Below, piece by piece: positions 34,788 to 44,133 of a DNA stretch of 64,000 nucleotides. The position numbers and the translations under genes were made by a program. Positions within the stretch are counted from its first letter, which is position 1, and every line of letters starts with the position of its first letter. A model generated the notes under the pieces. That model worked only from the letters and a program-made list of their open reading frames with translations, had not been told where the DNA came from and did not search any database. Origin of the DNA: Leptospirales bacterium (GTDB lineage Bacteria > Spirochaetota > Leptospiria > Leptospirales > Leptonemataceae); contig JAIBBN010000012.1 of NCBI GenBank assembly GCA_019694655.1, forward strand, positions 34,007 to 98,006, written 5' to 3'.

Positions 34788-35430
34788 CGTAGATCCGCGT
34801 CATGGGTCCGTGCCCTGGCAGCACCTGAGTAGCATCATCGAGCGTAAAGAGCCGCTCGCGAATGCTGCGCAGGATTGTGTCCGAATCGCCGCCGGGCAGA
34901 TCGGTCCGACCAATACCCATGGCAAATAGCGTGTCGCCGGAAAACAACATGCCCGTTTCTTCCAGGTGAAAGCAGCAGGAGCCAGGAGTGTGGCCGGGCG
35001 TATGCAGGACGCGCAAGCGCCCGCGACCAATGGCAAGCTCCTCGGTATCTTCCAGAAAGTAGTCAATGGCTTCCTCCGCCTCTTGTGGCGGAAGGCCAAA
35101 CCAGCGACATTGTACGCCCAGATTTTCATAGAGGAACATGTCGCCGCGATGCAGGCCTACATGGGTCTGCCATTCGCGGGCGACCTTGTTCGAAGCGCGG
35201 GCATACTCGGCGACCTCACGGGTTGCGAGGCAATGATCAAAGTGGGCATGGGTATGAACAATCCAGCGCACGTACGATCCTTGCTTTTCGAGGGCCTGGA
35301 TGATGCGAGGTCCATCGCCGCCGGGATCGATCACCGCCGATTCGCCGGTATCCGGACAACGCAGGATAGTGCAGTTGCAGCCCAGCGGGGCGACCGGAAA
35401 GCTAACCAGTTCAAGCGCTGCGTCCTTCAT
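34759..35430 (-). CDS. Metallo-beta-lactamase-fold hydrolase (glyoxalase II-like)
   Basis: A 223-residue protein with the zinc motif HTHAHFDH (near residue 59), later metal ligands in VLHTPGHTPGS and FSGDTLFAMGIGRTDLPGG, and a C-terminal VLPGHGP. This is the short GloB-like subgroup found across bacteria, which hydrolyses thioesters such as S-lactoylglutathione analogues, although low-molecular-weight substrates in spirochaetes are not settled. No signal peptide, so cytoplasmic. The 3' end lies under the terminator of the convergent protease gene. The upstream neighbour is a small lipoprotein gene on the same strand 84 bases away. Confidence 0.88.
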   Translation of the reverse strand: MKDAALELVSFPVAPLGCNCTILRCPDTGESAVIDPGGDGPRIIQALEKQGSYVRWIVHTHAHFDHCLATREVAEYARASNKVAREWQTHVGLHRGDMFLYENLGVQCRWFGLPPQEAEEAIDYFLEDTEELAIGRGRLRVLHTPGHTPGSCCFHLEETGMLFSGDTLFAMGIGRTDLPGGDSDTILRSIRERLFTLDDATQVLPGHGPMTRIYEEKRGNPFF

Positions 35431-35514
35431 GGTACTCTGTCAGGTGTCGCCTGAAGGCGACGCAGTCAAGCGCGGTCAGCGTTGAAGATATCCAGATCAT
35501 AGCGGCGTGGCGCG

Positions 35515-35844
35515 CTAAATTCCGTCAGTGTCCGGCGCCGGCGCCGGCTTCAGCAGCATATAAAGGCAGCCTGCCGGAGTTCCTCGCAGCGGACAGGCGG
35601 CCGCCAGCAGTTCTGCAACACATAGCTGCACATCCTCTTCCCGTACATCATGCGGCACAATCAGCCACAGCCCCGGGTCAGAGTCGCACTGGTCTACCTT
35701 GACCTGATAGGCCGCATTGATGCGCGTTTGCGCCGTCCACGCCGGCGTAGTTCGATCGCTCTGGTTACAATTGGTTACACAGGACAAAGCCGTCAGCAGG
35801 AGGGCAAACGGAATCGCTTTTCGCCTGCTGACGCCTCGCGACAT
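35515..35844 (-). CDS. Small putative lipoprotein
   Basis: A 109-residue protein from the ATG at 35844, preceded by AAGGGAGC as ribosome binding site. MSRGVSRRKAIPFALLLTAL is a signal peptide followed by a loose lipobox (ALSC or VTNC). The mature part is short, with four further Cys (QCDSD, QLCVAEL, AACPLRG, GCLYML) and a Pro-rich tail. No family is recognised. It is transcribed away from the TonB-dependent receptor gene; only 48 bases separate the two starts, so both promoters must be very compact or lie inside the opposite gene. Confidence 0.6.
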   Translation of the reverse strand: MSRGVSRRKAIPFALLLTALSCVTNCNQSDRTTPAWTAQTRINAAYQVKVDQCDSDPGLWLIVPHDVREEDVQLCVAELLAAACPLRGTPAGCLYMLLKPAPAPDTDGI

Positions 35845-35892
35845 GAAATTTGCTCCCTTCGACGGCACAGGTTTCGAAGCTCGCCGCAGCCC

Positions 35893-38739
35893 ATGCTGCG
35901 TCAAGTGCGACCGCGTTGCTTTTGTCTGAGAGCGCTGCCAGGAAACCTGGCGACGTCCCTTATTGTTGCGGTTCTGCTCTGGGCGCCGGTTCATCCGCTC
36001 CGTCATCTTTCCGCCCAACCGGGCGCAGCCCTGCGAGCGCCCGTTCGCGTATTGCAGGCGCCGTCGCGTACGCCCCTGGCTGATTCGCGCGTCATCATTC
36101 TTGAGCTGGGCGAGACCTTTTATGCAGACGAACAGGGACGCTTGTTTGTTGAACTGCCGCGTCCGGGACTCTATACGCTGCGAGTCGTGGCGGGCGAGCA
36201 GGTACAACAGTTTCGTCGCCAGCTGGAGGACAACCAGGCGGTTGAACTATTGCTGGCGCCGCCGGAGGGCGCGGGCGCCGGCCCGTCGCAGACGGCTGGC
36301 GATGACGCGGCCGTAACCATAGTTGGCTTGCGCGATCGCACTCGCCTGTCGCGCTACCGGCTGACCCAGGAAGAGATTCGGCGCCTGCCTGGCGCCTACG
36401 GCGATGCACTTCGTGCGGTGGAGACCTTGCCCGGAGTGGCAGCGGCGCCGCCGGTGGGGGCCCTGCCGACCACCAACATCTTGACCAACAATTTTCTGCA
36501 GGGCTTTGGCATCGGTCCACCCTATCGCAATAGCACCAGCGGCTTTCTAACGCTGCGCGGCGCTGGTCCGCGAGCCAGCCGCTTCTACCTGGACGGCTTC
36601 AAGATCCAGTATCCTTTTCATCTTGGCGACCAATCGAGCGTGGTCAATAACCAGTACCTTCGAGTGCTCGATGTTTTTACAGGAACCTATCCGGCGCGCT
36701 TCGGCGACAGCACGGGCGGAATCATCTGGCTGGAAGGACCGACAAGTTCGGAACGGCCGTTGACCAATCTGAATATTGCTCTGTTCAAGAGCGATGTCTA
36801 TCACGAACGACCGCTGTTTGGCGGAATCAGCTTTTTTGGTACGGCCAAACAATCGTATCCCAACTATGTATTGTTGCGCACCTACCCTGACGGCGTCCCG
36901 GCAAACGCAAAGTATGCAAACTACCAGGATGGACAATTCAAGATCGGAGGCAAGCTCAACGCCTCACACGAAGTCTACCTGGTCTATTTCGGCTCGCGTG
37001 ACATTCTGGACTACGCGAAATCTACCGCCGAAATCTCTAACTCCGATTCCGGCGGCTTGATTCCCGGGCTCGACGGCTTGAACTCCGCCGGCGGCGCCGC
37101 CGGCGGCAATTTCGATAGCAATACGGATTCTCGGCCGCCTGTGGGATTGGATCGCGGCTTTCATACCCAGGGCCTCAGCTACGCATATCAATACGGCGGC
37201 TGGCTGCGCAGTACAGTCCGCCTGCAAACCAGCCGCTTTCGCGAAGACTATGAGCTGGATTTCCGATCGCCTTTCACCGGGGAGACGATCTTTGGCTTTG
37301 AGGTGCTGGATGCCAGGCGCGAATTCTACGCACTCAGCGAAACGGAGATGGAGCTGATTTCTGATCTCTTATCGCTGCGCGTGGGCGCCGAACACAACGA
37401 TGTGCGCTGGGAGCTTTCATTGCGAAATTTTTCGCCGCAAAGCGCCATCAATCCGAATACGCCAAGTTTTGTGGATGTAATCAACGATCTGGTCGAGAGT
37501 AACCGCAGCTTCCGTGCGCTGTATGACGGCGATCGAACTCGATACCATCTGGACAGCGCTTACTTTGATGCGGAAGTTCAATTCTGGCGTATTCGACTGA
37601 CTCCGGGGCTGCGCAATGAATACTATTCGCTTTCGCATAGCCGCGGTCTTGGTCCGCGGCTGGGGTTTGAGTTTGCCATCGATGAAATAGGCGCCGCCCT
37701 GCTGCTGGGAGCCGGTCGACATTTCAATGTTCCCCCGGGATTGAATACGGTTAGCGAGGAGGCCGGCAATCCCTGGTTGCGCATGGAAGAAGCGGACCGT
37801 CTGGCCGGCGGCATCGAACAGAAGTTCGGATCGCGCATTACCCTCAAATTGGAGGCATTTCGCAATGCTTTTCGTAATCTTGTAGTGGAGGACGCCTGGC
37901 TGACGGTCCCCTTTTCGCCGCGCACCAATCGCCGTGAATTGGCCAGCAAGCCGCTCGATATTGCCGCCACACCCTACGAAAATCGCGCTCTCAATTTTTC
38001 CAATGACGGAACCGGTTTCAGCGAGGGCGGCGAAATCTTTCTGCGCCTGGCGCCCTCCAGCAGCGGCCGCGGCCTCTCGGGATGGCTGAGCTACACCAAT
38101 TCTATTACCAAACGCAACAATCATCAGCCGCGGCTCACACAAGATCAGCGCGATCAAATTCAGGCAGCGAACGTATCGCGCAAGGCTGCCGCTTACATTG
38201 AGCAGGGACCGCTTACCGCACTCTACTACGACAGCGGCGAGACCCTGATTCTGTATGACAATGACCGGGATGAGCTCTTTGATCTCGATCATCGCCACCA
38301 GGCAAGCATGGTGGTCAGCTATAAATTCAATGCCGAGTGGCAGCTGGGAGTGCGCTGGCGTTACAACGACAATACGCCCTATACGCCCATAACCAGCGCC
38401 GATAGCACTGCCAATCTTCCAATCATTGGACGTCCTACCTTTATTCCCAAATATTCTGATCGCTACAATTCAGCGAGGTTGCTGCCAATCCATCAGCTTG
38501 ATATTCGCCTGGACCGCTTTCTCAACTATGAGTGGGGTTTCTTGAACTACTATGTCGAACTGATCAACGTATACGGTCGGCGCAACCCTGAAACGGAAAA
38601 CTTTGATTTCCTGAACCCCTACGTACGCGGCGTGAATCCGGCAGTCAGCTATGAAAGCACTTACATTTCCACGCCTATCGGGCGCGGGCGGAATCTGTTG
38701 TTACCTCTAATCAATCTTGGAGTGGAGGCGCGATTCTGA
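35893..38739 (+). CDS. TonB-dependent outer-membrane receptor
   Basis: About 948 residues from the ATG at 35893, chosen because it starts a signal peptide (LATSLIVAVLLWAPVHPL). Residues about 45-130 form a small carboxypeptidase-regulatory-like beta domain (LADSRVIILELGETFYADEQ). A plug domain follows (LTQEEIRRLPGAYGDALRAV, then SGFLTLRGAGPRASRFYLDG and YPARFGDSTGGIIWLEGP), and the rest is a 22-strand type barrel rich in Tyr and Arg that ends GVEARF with terminal Phe. The ligand is unknown; siderophore, vitamin and sugar receptors all share this form. The stop overlaps the ATG of a Cys-rich lipoprotein gene (TGATG). Confidence 0.9.
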   Translation: MLRQVRPRCFCLRALPGNLATSLIVAVLLWAPVHPLRHLSAQPGAALRAPVRVLQAPSRTPLADSRVIILELGETFYADEQGRLFVELPRPGLYTLRVVAGEQVQQFRRQLEDNQAVELLLAPPEGAGAGPSQTAGDDAAVTIVGLRDRTRLSRYRLTQEEIRRLPGAYGDALRAVETLPGVAAAPPVGALPTTNILTNNFLQGFGIGPPYRNSTSGFLTLRGAGPRASRFYLDGFKIQYPFHLGDQSSVVNNQYLRVLDVFTGTYPARFGDSTGGIIWLEGPTSSERPLTNLNIALFKSDVYHERPLFGGISFFGTAKQSYPNYVLLRTYPDGVPANAKYANYQDGQFKIGGKLNASHEVYLVYFGSRDILDYAKSTAEISNSDSGGLIPGLDGLNSAGGAAGGNFDSNTDSRPPVGLDRGFHTQGLSYAYQYGGWLRSTVRLQTSRFREDYELDFRSPFTGETIFGFEVLDARREFYALSETEMELISDLLSLRVGAEHNDVRWELSLRNFSPQSAINPNTPSFVDVINDLVESNRSFRALYDGDRTRYHLDSAYFDAEVQFWRIRLTPGLRNEYYSLSHSRGLGPRLGFEFAIDEIGAALLLGAGRHFNVPPGLNTVSEEAGNPWLRMEEADRLAGGIEQKFGSRITLKLEAFRNAFRNLVVEDAWLTVPFSPRTNRRELASKPLDIAATPYENRALNFSNDGTGFSEGGEIFLRLAPSSSGRGLSGWLSYTNSITKRNNHQPRLTQDQRDQIQAANVSRKAAAYIEQGPLTALYYDSGETLILYDNDRDELFDLDHRHQASMVVSYKFNAEWQLGVRWRYNDNTPYTPITSADSTANLPIIGRPTFIPKYSDRYNSARLLPIHQLDIRLDRFLNYEWGFLNYYVELINVYGRRNPETENFDFLNPYVRGVNPAVSYESTYISTPIGRGRNLLLPLINLGVEARF

Positions 38740-39482
38740 TGGCTTTCAAACGATCCCCGCGGCTGATCTGGGCGCTGCTTACATTATATTGGGGAGCGTG
38801 CCAGCAACTGGACCAGCAGGATCCGGACCCGATAGGCGCCAGCGACCTGCTGGCGCTGAGCCTGTTTGCATACTATGAATCGGGCAATTGTGCGCAAAGT
38901 TTTCGACAGGCGACGGAGCTTGGTCGTTTCAGCTGTTCTCGTGCGCCGCGCAGCCAGTGCAATGTTTACAATTACCGGGATCTGAGCAACTCGGCTTACT
39001 TGAGCAGCGACTTGCGCTCTCGCTACAATTCGGAGTGGGGCCTGCTAAAGGATGGCGCCACCTCCGCTTGCACGACTTCGCTGGCTGCCGCCGCCTCGCA
39101 ACTGGCACTGCAGGCGGACAGCGCGGCCAATTTCTCCAGCATCAACGACCAGAATCGTTTTACAATAATGGATGATTGTCAGCAGGGGATGAACGCCAAT
39201 ATCGGCAAATTGGTCAGCGCTCAGGAACGGGCTTTCTACTTTTCGGCTCGCGGCTTCGCCGCTGCGCAGGCGATGCTACTGGCACAGGATGCTTGCCTGG
39301 ACCAATTGCTGTACAGTCCCTCCGAACGAACCTTGCTGCAGGACATTCAAAGCGGGGCTCGCCTGCTGCAGACGACTTGCTACTACGCCGGAACGGCCGC
39401 TGGAACGTTCCCGACCATGCTCTGTACTTCTTCCGAAAAGACGCTGGTCAACGTATTTGACTTCGCCACTCCCTTGCCATGA
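38739..39482 (+). CDS. Cys-rich putative lipoprotein coupled to the TonB-dependent receptor
   Basis: A 247-residue protein whose ATG overlaps the receptor stop. The signal peptide ends in a lipobox-like GAC (LTLYWGACQQ, Cys21). The mature part is mostly helical and has about nine Cys spread through it (GNCAQSF, RFSCSR, SQCNVYN, TSACTTS, DDCQQG, DACLDQ, TTCYYA, MLCTSS), which suggests several disulfides. No family is recognised. The layout, receptor plus surface or periplasmic lipoprotein from one mRNA, recalls receptor/lipoprotein pairs such as SusC/SusD or TbpA/TbpB, without sequence similarity to either. Confidence 0.75.
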   Translation: MAFKRSPRLIWALLTLYWGACQQLDQQDPDPIGASDLLALSLFAYYESGNCAQSFRQATELGRFSCSRAPRSQCNVYNYRDLSNSAYLSSDLRSRYNSEWGLLKDGATSACTTSLAAAASQLALQADSAANFSSINDQNRFTIMDDCQQGMNANIGKLVSAQERAFYFSARGFAAAQAMLLAQDACLDQLLYSPSERTLLQDIQSGARLLQTTCYYAGTAAGTFPTMLCTSSEKTLVNVFDFATPLP

Positions 39483-39521
39483 AGAAGCTGACAGCAAAGC
39501 CGCTCAACCGAGAACAGTCGT

Positions 39522-40127
39522 ATGCCCGCGGACGAATACAGACCGACGATATCCTCGCAGGACCTGCATTCGCCGCAGTGCTACGGGTGCGGATCCGCTT
39601 CCGAGCATGGTCTGCGCGCAGATTTTTCCTTTCATGAAGAAAGCGGCGAAGTTCGCTTTCGCTACGTTCCGCAAAGCTGGCAGCGCGGCGCGCCCGGCTA
39701 TATGCATGGCGGTGTGCTGGCCGCGATTCTCGATGAAGCGCAAGGAAACCTCTGCTATCACGTCGGTCACGCTGTAATGACCGATCAACTGCATATGAAA
39801 TACCATCGCGCGACGCCGCTGGACAGGGAACTGGAAGTGCGCGCCTGGATTACAGCGGTGCGCAAAAAGCGGCTCTACACCAGAGCAAGCATTCTATCCG
39901 CGGGCGAGCTGCGCGCAACTTCAAGCGCTTCCTGGTATTTACTCTCCGAACGTTTGATGGAACGCCTCTTTGGGGCGCACGCTCGACACGAAGACCATCA
40001 GCGGATGCTTGGTCTACTGGAAGCCAATCGTCGTCGTGCGCGCAGCATTCGTCGACGCATCCGGCAGGCCAGCGAGCCAGATGGCGGGCTGCCAACTGGC
40101 CCGCGGCCTTCATCGCTCAATCAATAG
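39522..40127 (+). CDS. Hotdog-fold thioesterase (PaaI-like)
   Basis: A 201-residue protein whose first 150 residues form a hotdog domain: CYGCGSASEHGLRADFSF, the catalytic helix region MHGGVLAAILDEAQGNLCYH and MKYHRATPLDRELEVRAWI. This is the PaaI/YbgC-related 4HBT group acting on acyl-CoA thioesters. After about residue 150 comes an Arg-rich tail (EANRRRARSIRRRIRQ) not typical of the family. The gene lies 39 bases after the Cys-rich lipoprotein gene and its stop overlaps the convergent lipoprotein gene by 7 bases. Confidence 0.85.
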   Translation: MPADEYRPTISSQDLHSPQCYGCGSASEHGLRADFSFHEESGEVRFRYVPQSWQRGAPGYMHGGVLAAILDEAQGNLCYHVGHAVMTDQLHMKYHRATPLDRELEVRAWITAVRKKRLYTRASILSAGELRATSSASWYLLSERLMERLFGAHARHEDHQRMLGLLEANRRRARSIRRRIRQASEPDGGLPTGPRPSSLNQ

Positions 40128-41464
40128 CAGGGCGGGTCCGCATCGCAGCCGCTTGGCGGGTTGATACCGCAGCCGCAGGCAAGGCTCTGCGCCGCCAGGC
40201 CCGGTCCAGTACCTATTTCAAATGGGCCGACCTCGGACTGCACCAGCTCCGGATACCCGTCGTGCTTGCAATCATAGCGACATTGCAATACGTAGGTTCC
40301 GGCCATTACGTTGCGCATTGTATTGTTTGATCCGTTGCGAACCGGAGTAGCGCTGACCGGAAGCTGTATGTCACGCGTGGCGTCCGTGGAATACTCCAGG
40401 GCATAGTAGTGTCGCGGACTCTGCACTCCGCCGCTGATGGTAAGCGTTGAAGTTACGTCCGGATAGAACATGCGCGCTCGAGAAAGCACGTTGCCGCCCA
40501 TGTTCAACCCCAGGTCCGCGCCATTGTCATTGTGTGGCCGTCTCCAGTCGCTAAAGGCAACGGCCAGCGCCGATCGGTTGCCTTCGTCTGTAAACGAATG
40601 TACCATCAAGTTTTCCTTGATATTAAAGCGAATTTCGAGGACGACCGGGGTGTAGGTGGCGTCATCCTTGATCATTGCTCCATGGGGATTCAATGAGGAG
40701 GAATAGTGCATCGGAAACCAATCGGCCGGAATGAGCTGTTGAGTGGTCGAGTCGATGTTAGGATCATACTGCACGTAAGGCGTGATCCGAACGCCGACGA
40801 TATCGTTGTTATCAAAGGTGCTCAAGGCAAGGACCCCGTTGCGCAGTCCCCAGCCAGTAGCCAGGGCGCGCGCGTAGACGCCTGCGTGGTAGTAGATGCC
40901 TGCCGCTACATCGCGTCCTGGGTAAATCACGCCGTTGCCGTTCATCAATTCGTAGAAGTTCGCAACGCCGCCCAGTTTGCAGTTATCCCGTGAGCTATCG
41001 AGGGTGTACGTTGTACTGCAATAGACCTGCCGCTCATTGGATGCAATGTCCCAAAAGCCTTGTGAACTTTCCTCATCGTCGACTCCCAGCAATTCGTCAT
41101 TGCCAGGTTCCCTTGAGCTCAGCCGCACCTCGCCAAAGTCCAGAAAAATGGGCAATTGCGACAGCGGCGGCAGGCAAAGGGGATCCACAAAGGGCGTGCA
41201 CCCTGTGGTAGTCGCTTGCTTCAGGCCTGCGCTCAACAACGCCGTGTCCGTTGAACTCAGGAAGATCCGATTGCTATTGATTTCGTAGAACTCCAGGGGG
41301 CGATCGCTGGCGTACGTTCCCTTTAAAAGTATGATCAATCGACTGTTAGTCAGGAAGGAGAGCAATGGGCCATCGCTCCCCTTAAAGCAGCCAGGCAGCG
41401 ACGGCATGGCTGCCAGCAGGAGGTAGACAGCACATTTGCGAGTAAGTGACGGCAATTGAATCAT
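40121..41464 (-). CDS. Putative surface lipoprotein
   Basis: A 447-residue protein with a signal peptide (YLLLAAMPSLPGC, lipobox SLPGC, Cys26). The mature part looks beta-rich: repeated short strands such as NSRLIILLKGTYA, PLEFYEINSNRIFLSS, VGVRITPYVQYDPN and PVVLEIRFNIKENLM. Paired Cys near the C-terminus (LQCRYDCKHDG; ACGCGINPPSGCDADPPC) suggest a disulfide-bonded end. I recognise the general style of large Leptospira lipoproteins but not a named family. It follows the beta-barrel gene by 17 bases on the same strand and probably shares its mRNA. Confidence 0.8.
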   Translation of the reverse strand: MIQLPSLTRKCAVYLLLAAMPSLPGCFKGSDGPLLSFLTNSRLIILLKGTYASDRPLEFYEINSNRIFLSSTDTALLSAGLKQATTTGCTPFVDPLCLPPLSQLPIFLDFGEVRLSSREPGNDELLGVDDEESSQGFWDIASNERQVYCSTTYTLDSSRDNCKLGGVANFYELMNGNGVIYPGRDVAAGIYYHAGVYARALATGWGLRNGVLALSTFDNNDIVGVRITPYVQYDPNIDSTTQQLIPADWFPMHYSSSLNPHGAMIKDDATYTPVVLEIRFNIKENLMVHSFTDEGNRSALAVAFSDWRRPHNDNGADLGLNMGGNVLSRARMFYPDVTSTLTISGGVQSPRHYYALEYSTDATRDIQLPVSATPVRNGSNNTMRNVMAGTYVLQCRYDCKHDGYPELVQSEVGPFEIGTGPGLAAQSLACGCGINPPSGCDADPPCY

Positions 41465-41481
41465 GATGGCGACGGCTCCCG

Positions 41482-42117
41482 TTACAGCACAAAAGAAAGC
41501 ATGAGACCAAAGTGGAAAAATTCCCCATTCTGTACCGAAAAATTCTGCGTCTGCTGGAATCGCGGGTCGGTATTGGCCAGCGTCAGGTAGTAGAGCGGCG
41601 GCGGATCCTGATTCTTTTCATAGATCAAGTTGTAATCAATGCGCAGGCCCACGCGCAGGCGCCGGCTGGCAAGAATGGAAAACTCGAGACCCGCATAAAA
41701 GAGAGGGTCCCAGCCGCTGCGGTTTGCAGGCCGCACCTCAATCCACGCGCCTCCGCCGCCCAGTTTGAGAAAAGTGTTCACCTTGAAGGCAAAGGGCAAC
41801 TGGTAGGAAAGTGCGCCATAGACAGGGACGGTAAGCAGCTTCTGCTCGCCCCGAGAAAAATACTGGGCCCAGGAAAAACCAAATTCGCTGTGAAAGATCC
41901 ACGGCCAGTTGACGCGGTAGAAGCCGCCGGCGCCTACGTTGGCATCGAGAACGGCATCAACGTCCGAACCCGGCAAAGGATTGGAGGCGCCAAACCAGAA
42001 GCCCAGCTCGTGGCGCAGCCTGCTAGCCCGATCCTGCGCCTGCAATACGCCTGGCGCAAGCACTGTGGCGGCCAGCAAAAAGGCGCCGGCAGTCCGCTGA
42101 ATTGTCGACCTGCTCAT
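41482..42117 (-). CDS. Outer-membrane beta-barrel protein (OmpW-like size)
   Basis: A 211-residue protein from the ATG at 42117, which starts a signal peptide (AGAFLLAATVLAPGVLQAQ). The mature part alternates strands typical of an eight-stranded barrel: HELGFWFGASNPLPG, FHSEFGFSWAQYFS, LPFAFKVNTFLKLGGGGAWIE, LRVGLRIDYNLIY and a final FFHFGLMLSFVL. Small spirochaetal barrels of this kind are known, but I cannot place it in a family firmly. It is preceded by truA on the same strand (74-base gap) and followed by the large lipoprotein gene. Confidence 0.75.
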   Translation of the reverse strand: MSRSTIQRTAGAFLLAATVLAPGVLQAQDRASRLRHELGFWFGASNPLPGSDVDAVLDANVGAGGFYRVNWPWIFHSEFGFSWAQYFSRGEQKLLTVPVYGALSYQLPFAFKVNTFLKLGGGGAWIEVRPANRSGWDPLFYAGLEFSILASRRLRVGLRIDYNLIYEKNQDPPPLYYLTLANTDPRFQQTQNFSVQNGEFFHFGLMLSFVL

Positions 42118-42191
42118 AAGCCGGAGTTCCGGTAACGAATTGGCGGGCGCTGCATGGGACAAGAGAAATAAAACGCCCGGCCCGGCCCCGA

Positions 42192-43046
42192 TCAGGGCTG
42201 ATGATCAAGAGCTGCCAGCGCGCTTCGTGGCCTTCGATCGGGCAGCTGGTCGTCGAGGTCAAATCCCTGAAGCCGGCAAGAACTGCGATAAATCGCTCTT
42301 CGCAGATAAAGCGCGTGAGGCGGCGCCGTTCGCCCTGCAAGCATTCGATTCCCGCTGGCGACGATCTCGGCCAGATTGATTTGAATCTTTCCCTGACTTA
42401 TGTCAGCGAGAGAGCCGGCCAGTATTCGAATCATGTTATGCAGGAAAGCATTGGCCACGATGCGCAAAACGACCAAGCTTCCGGAAGGCGCGGTCATCGG
42501 CGCCTCCACCGTCTGTTGCAACTGCGCGCGGTGTAGATAGCGGGTGGTGGAGGAGTTGCGGTATTCATAGCGCGTCAACGCCGCGAAATCGCGTTCGCCC
42601 AATATCGCTTCCAGTTGACTATTGAGCTGGACGATCGGCAGCGAGTGCTTGAGCCACAGGGCGCGCCGACGCCACAGAGCGGAGGGCGCCGGACCGCACC
42701 AGAACAGATATTCGTACTCGCGGGCGATGCAGTCGTAGCGCGGATGCCACCCAGCTGCAGCGGCGCTGACACAATGGACAGCAATACCCTCCGGGAGAAG
42801 CGCGTTCAGCGAAGCGCGAAGCCGCTCGGAGTTGACTGGTTCCTGCGCGTCGAAGGCCGCCACCTGGCCGCTGGCATGGACGCCAGCGTCGGTGCGCCCG
42901 GAACAACTTACCCGCACTGGATAGCGCAATGCTACGGCCAGGGCGCGCTCCAGTTCGCCCTGCACAGTCGCCAGGCCTTCCTGAAGTTGAAATCCGGCAA
43001 ACTGGCTGCCGTCGTATTCGACCAGCAGCGCCACAGGGCAATTCAT
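42192..43046 (-). CDS. truA: tRNA pseudouridine synthase A
   Basis: A 284-residue enzyme that converts U38-U40 of many tRNAs to pseudouridine. The N-terminus ALLVEYDGSQFAGFQLQ and the catalytic block SCSGRTDAGVHASGQVAAF (nucleophile Asp in GRTDAG) are typical, as are SLNALLPEGIAV, REYEYLFW and the later RIVANAFLHNMIRILAGSL. Length is normal except for about 20 extra residues at the C-terminus. It begins 10 bases after the DUF2225 gene stop and probably shares a transcript with it. Confidence 0.96.
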   Translation of the reverse strand: MNCPVALLVEYDGSQFAGFQLQEGLATVQGELERALAVALRYPVRVSCSGRTDAGVHASGQVAAFDAQEPVNSERLRASLNALLPEGIAVHCVSAAAAGWHPRYDCIAREYEYLFWCGPAPSALWRRRALWLKHSLPIVQLNSQLEAILGERDFAALTRYEYRNSSTTRYLHRAQLQQTVEAPMTAPSGSLVVLRIVANAFLHNMIRILAGSLADISQGKIQINLAEIVASGNRMLAGRTAPPHALYLRRAIYRSSCRLQGFDLDDQLPDRRPRSALAALDHQP

Positions 43047-43056
43047 GTAAGCAGCG

Positions 43057-43950
43057 TCATACCGGAGCGGCCGCGGTCATCTCCTCCAGCTGGTTGGAGA
43101 TCTGCTCATAGAGTTCTTTCGCCATATCAATAATAATTGAAGGCTTAGAGGATGAAGCTCGGCCCATGCCATAGAGTTTGCCCAGGTGCCGCTTACACTT
43201 GTCCAGCATCTCAATCTTCTGATTGGGAGATGGCGCCAATCGATCCAGAAAGCGGCGCGTGAGATAGCCGTTGATGTAGATTACGCCATCAAATCCCCAG
43301 TTCTTGTCCGTGTCGGGACCAAGCAGGGCCAGGAACTGATCATGGGGCTCGCGACCGTTGGTCATAATATCAAGCGTCGGCGAGTAGTAAGTTACCGCCT
43401 TGGTGTAGAGAAAGTCGCGCACCTTGTCGAAGCCCAGTCCTGGAAATTCGTCGTTCATATCCGAAAATAGCCAGGCGCCGCGCAGGCTGCAGATCGCCTT
43501 CTTGGGCGTTGGCGCCACGGAAATATCGCGACGCTGATAGCATTCAATAGCAAGCAAATAGGACGCAGCCCCCGTCACCAGATTGCGATCCTCGGAATAG
43601 TCCAGTTGGCCGGCAATCTTTTCGATGGATGCACGCCGATCGTTTACGCTCTTGCGTAGATCCTCCAGCGGGGCGCCCTCCAGCTTCTCAAATTCTTTGG
43701 GAAACGATGAATAGAGGCACTGCGGGCAGACAACGATGGAATAGGCCAGCGGGTATACTTTGCCGTACTTCTTGGAAACTTCATACAGGCGGCGCAGCTC
43801 CGGCGTCAGCTTCCCGGCTATCAATCGACCGCCGCCGCTGTGCAGCATCTCAATCTGAAACTCCTGCCGACAGACCGGGCAGGTGGTCTTTTCTTTGGCC
43901 CGGTAAGAAATTGCCTTGGCCTTGTCCTCGACCTTCTTCTTGATCATCAT
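43057..43950 (-). CDS. DUF2225 protein with zinc-ribbon Cys pairs
   Basis: A 297-residue protein. TTCPVCRQEFQIEML near residue 22 and VVCPQCLYSSFPKEF near residue 73 provide two CxxC pairs that could bind one zinc, as in the DUF2225 family found in spirochaetes and clostridia. The rest is helical with TPR-like features (KEFEKLEGAPLEDLRKSV; YLLAIECYQRRDISVAP). Function is not known. In the Leptospirales the gene is, as I recall, usually present. It precedes truA by 10 bases. Confidence 0.85.
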   Translation of the reverse strand: MMIKKKVEDKAKAISYRAKEKTTCPVCRQEFQIEMLHSGGGRLIAGKLTPELRRLYEVSKKYGKVYPLAYSIVVCPQCLYSSFPKEFEKLEGAPLEDLRKSVNDRRASIEKIAGQLDYSEDRNLVTGAASYLLAIECYQRRDISVAPTPKKAICSLRGAWLFSDMNDEFPGLGFDKVRDFLYTKAVTYYSPTLDIMTNGREPHDQFLALLGPDTDKNWGFDGVIYINGYLTRRFLDRLAPSPNQKIEMLDKCKRHLGKLYGMGRASSSKPSIIIDMAKELYEQISNQLEEMTAAAPV

Positions 43951-44133
43951 GGCGGCGCCCCTGCAGCTGCTTCGCGAGCTTCCGGGACATAATCCTGAAA
44001 GCCGCAGTCAGGAGCACCGTCCCCGTTTTTTCCGCTGACTGCAATCAGGTTTCATTCCTGCTTAACCGATAGGAGAAAAAGCCCGGCATCCAGGCGGAGC
44101 ACGGCTAAATTGAATCAGGAAACAGGCGGCGCC

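Noticed and set aside
35444..35463. Stem GTGTCGCC/GGCGACGC with TGAA loop between the small lipoprotein and hydrolase genes
   Set aside because: There is no T-tract on the transcribed strand, so a terminator is not supported.
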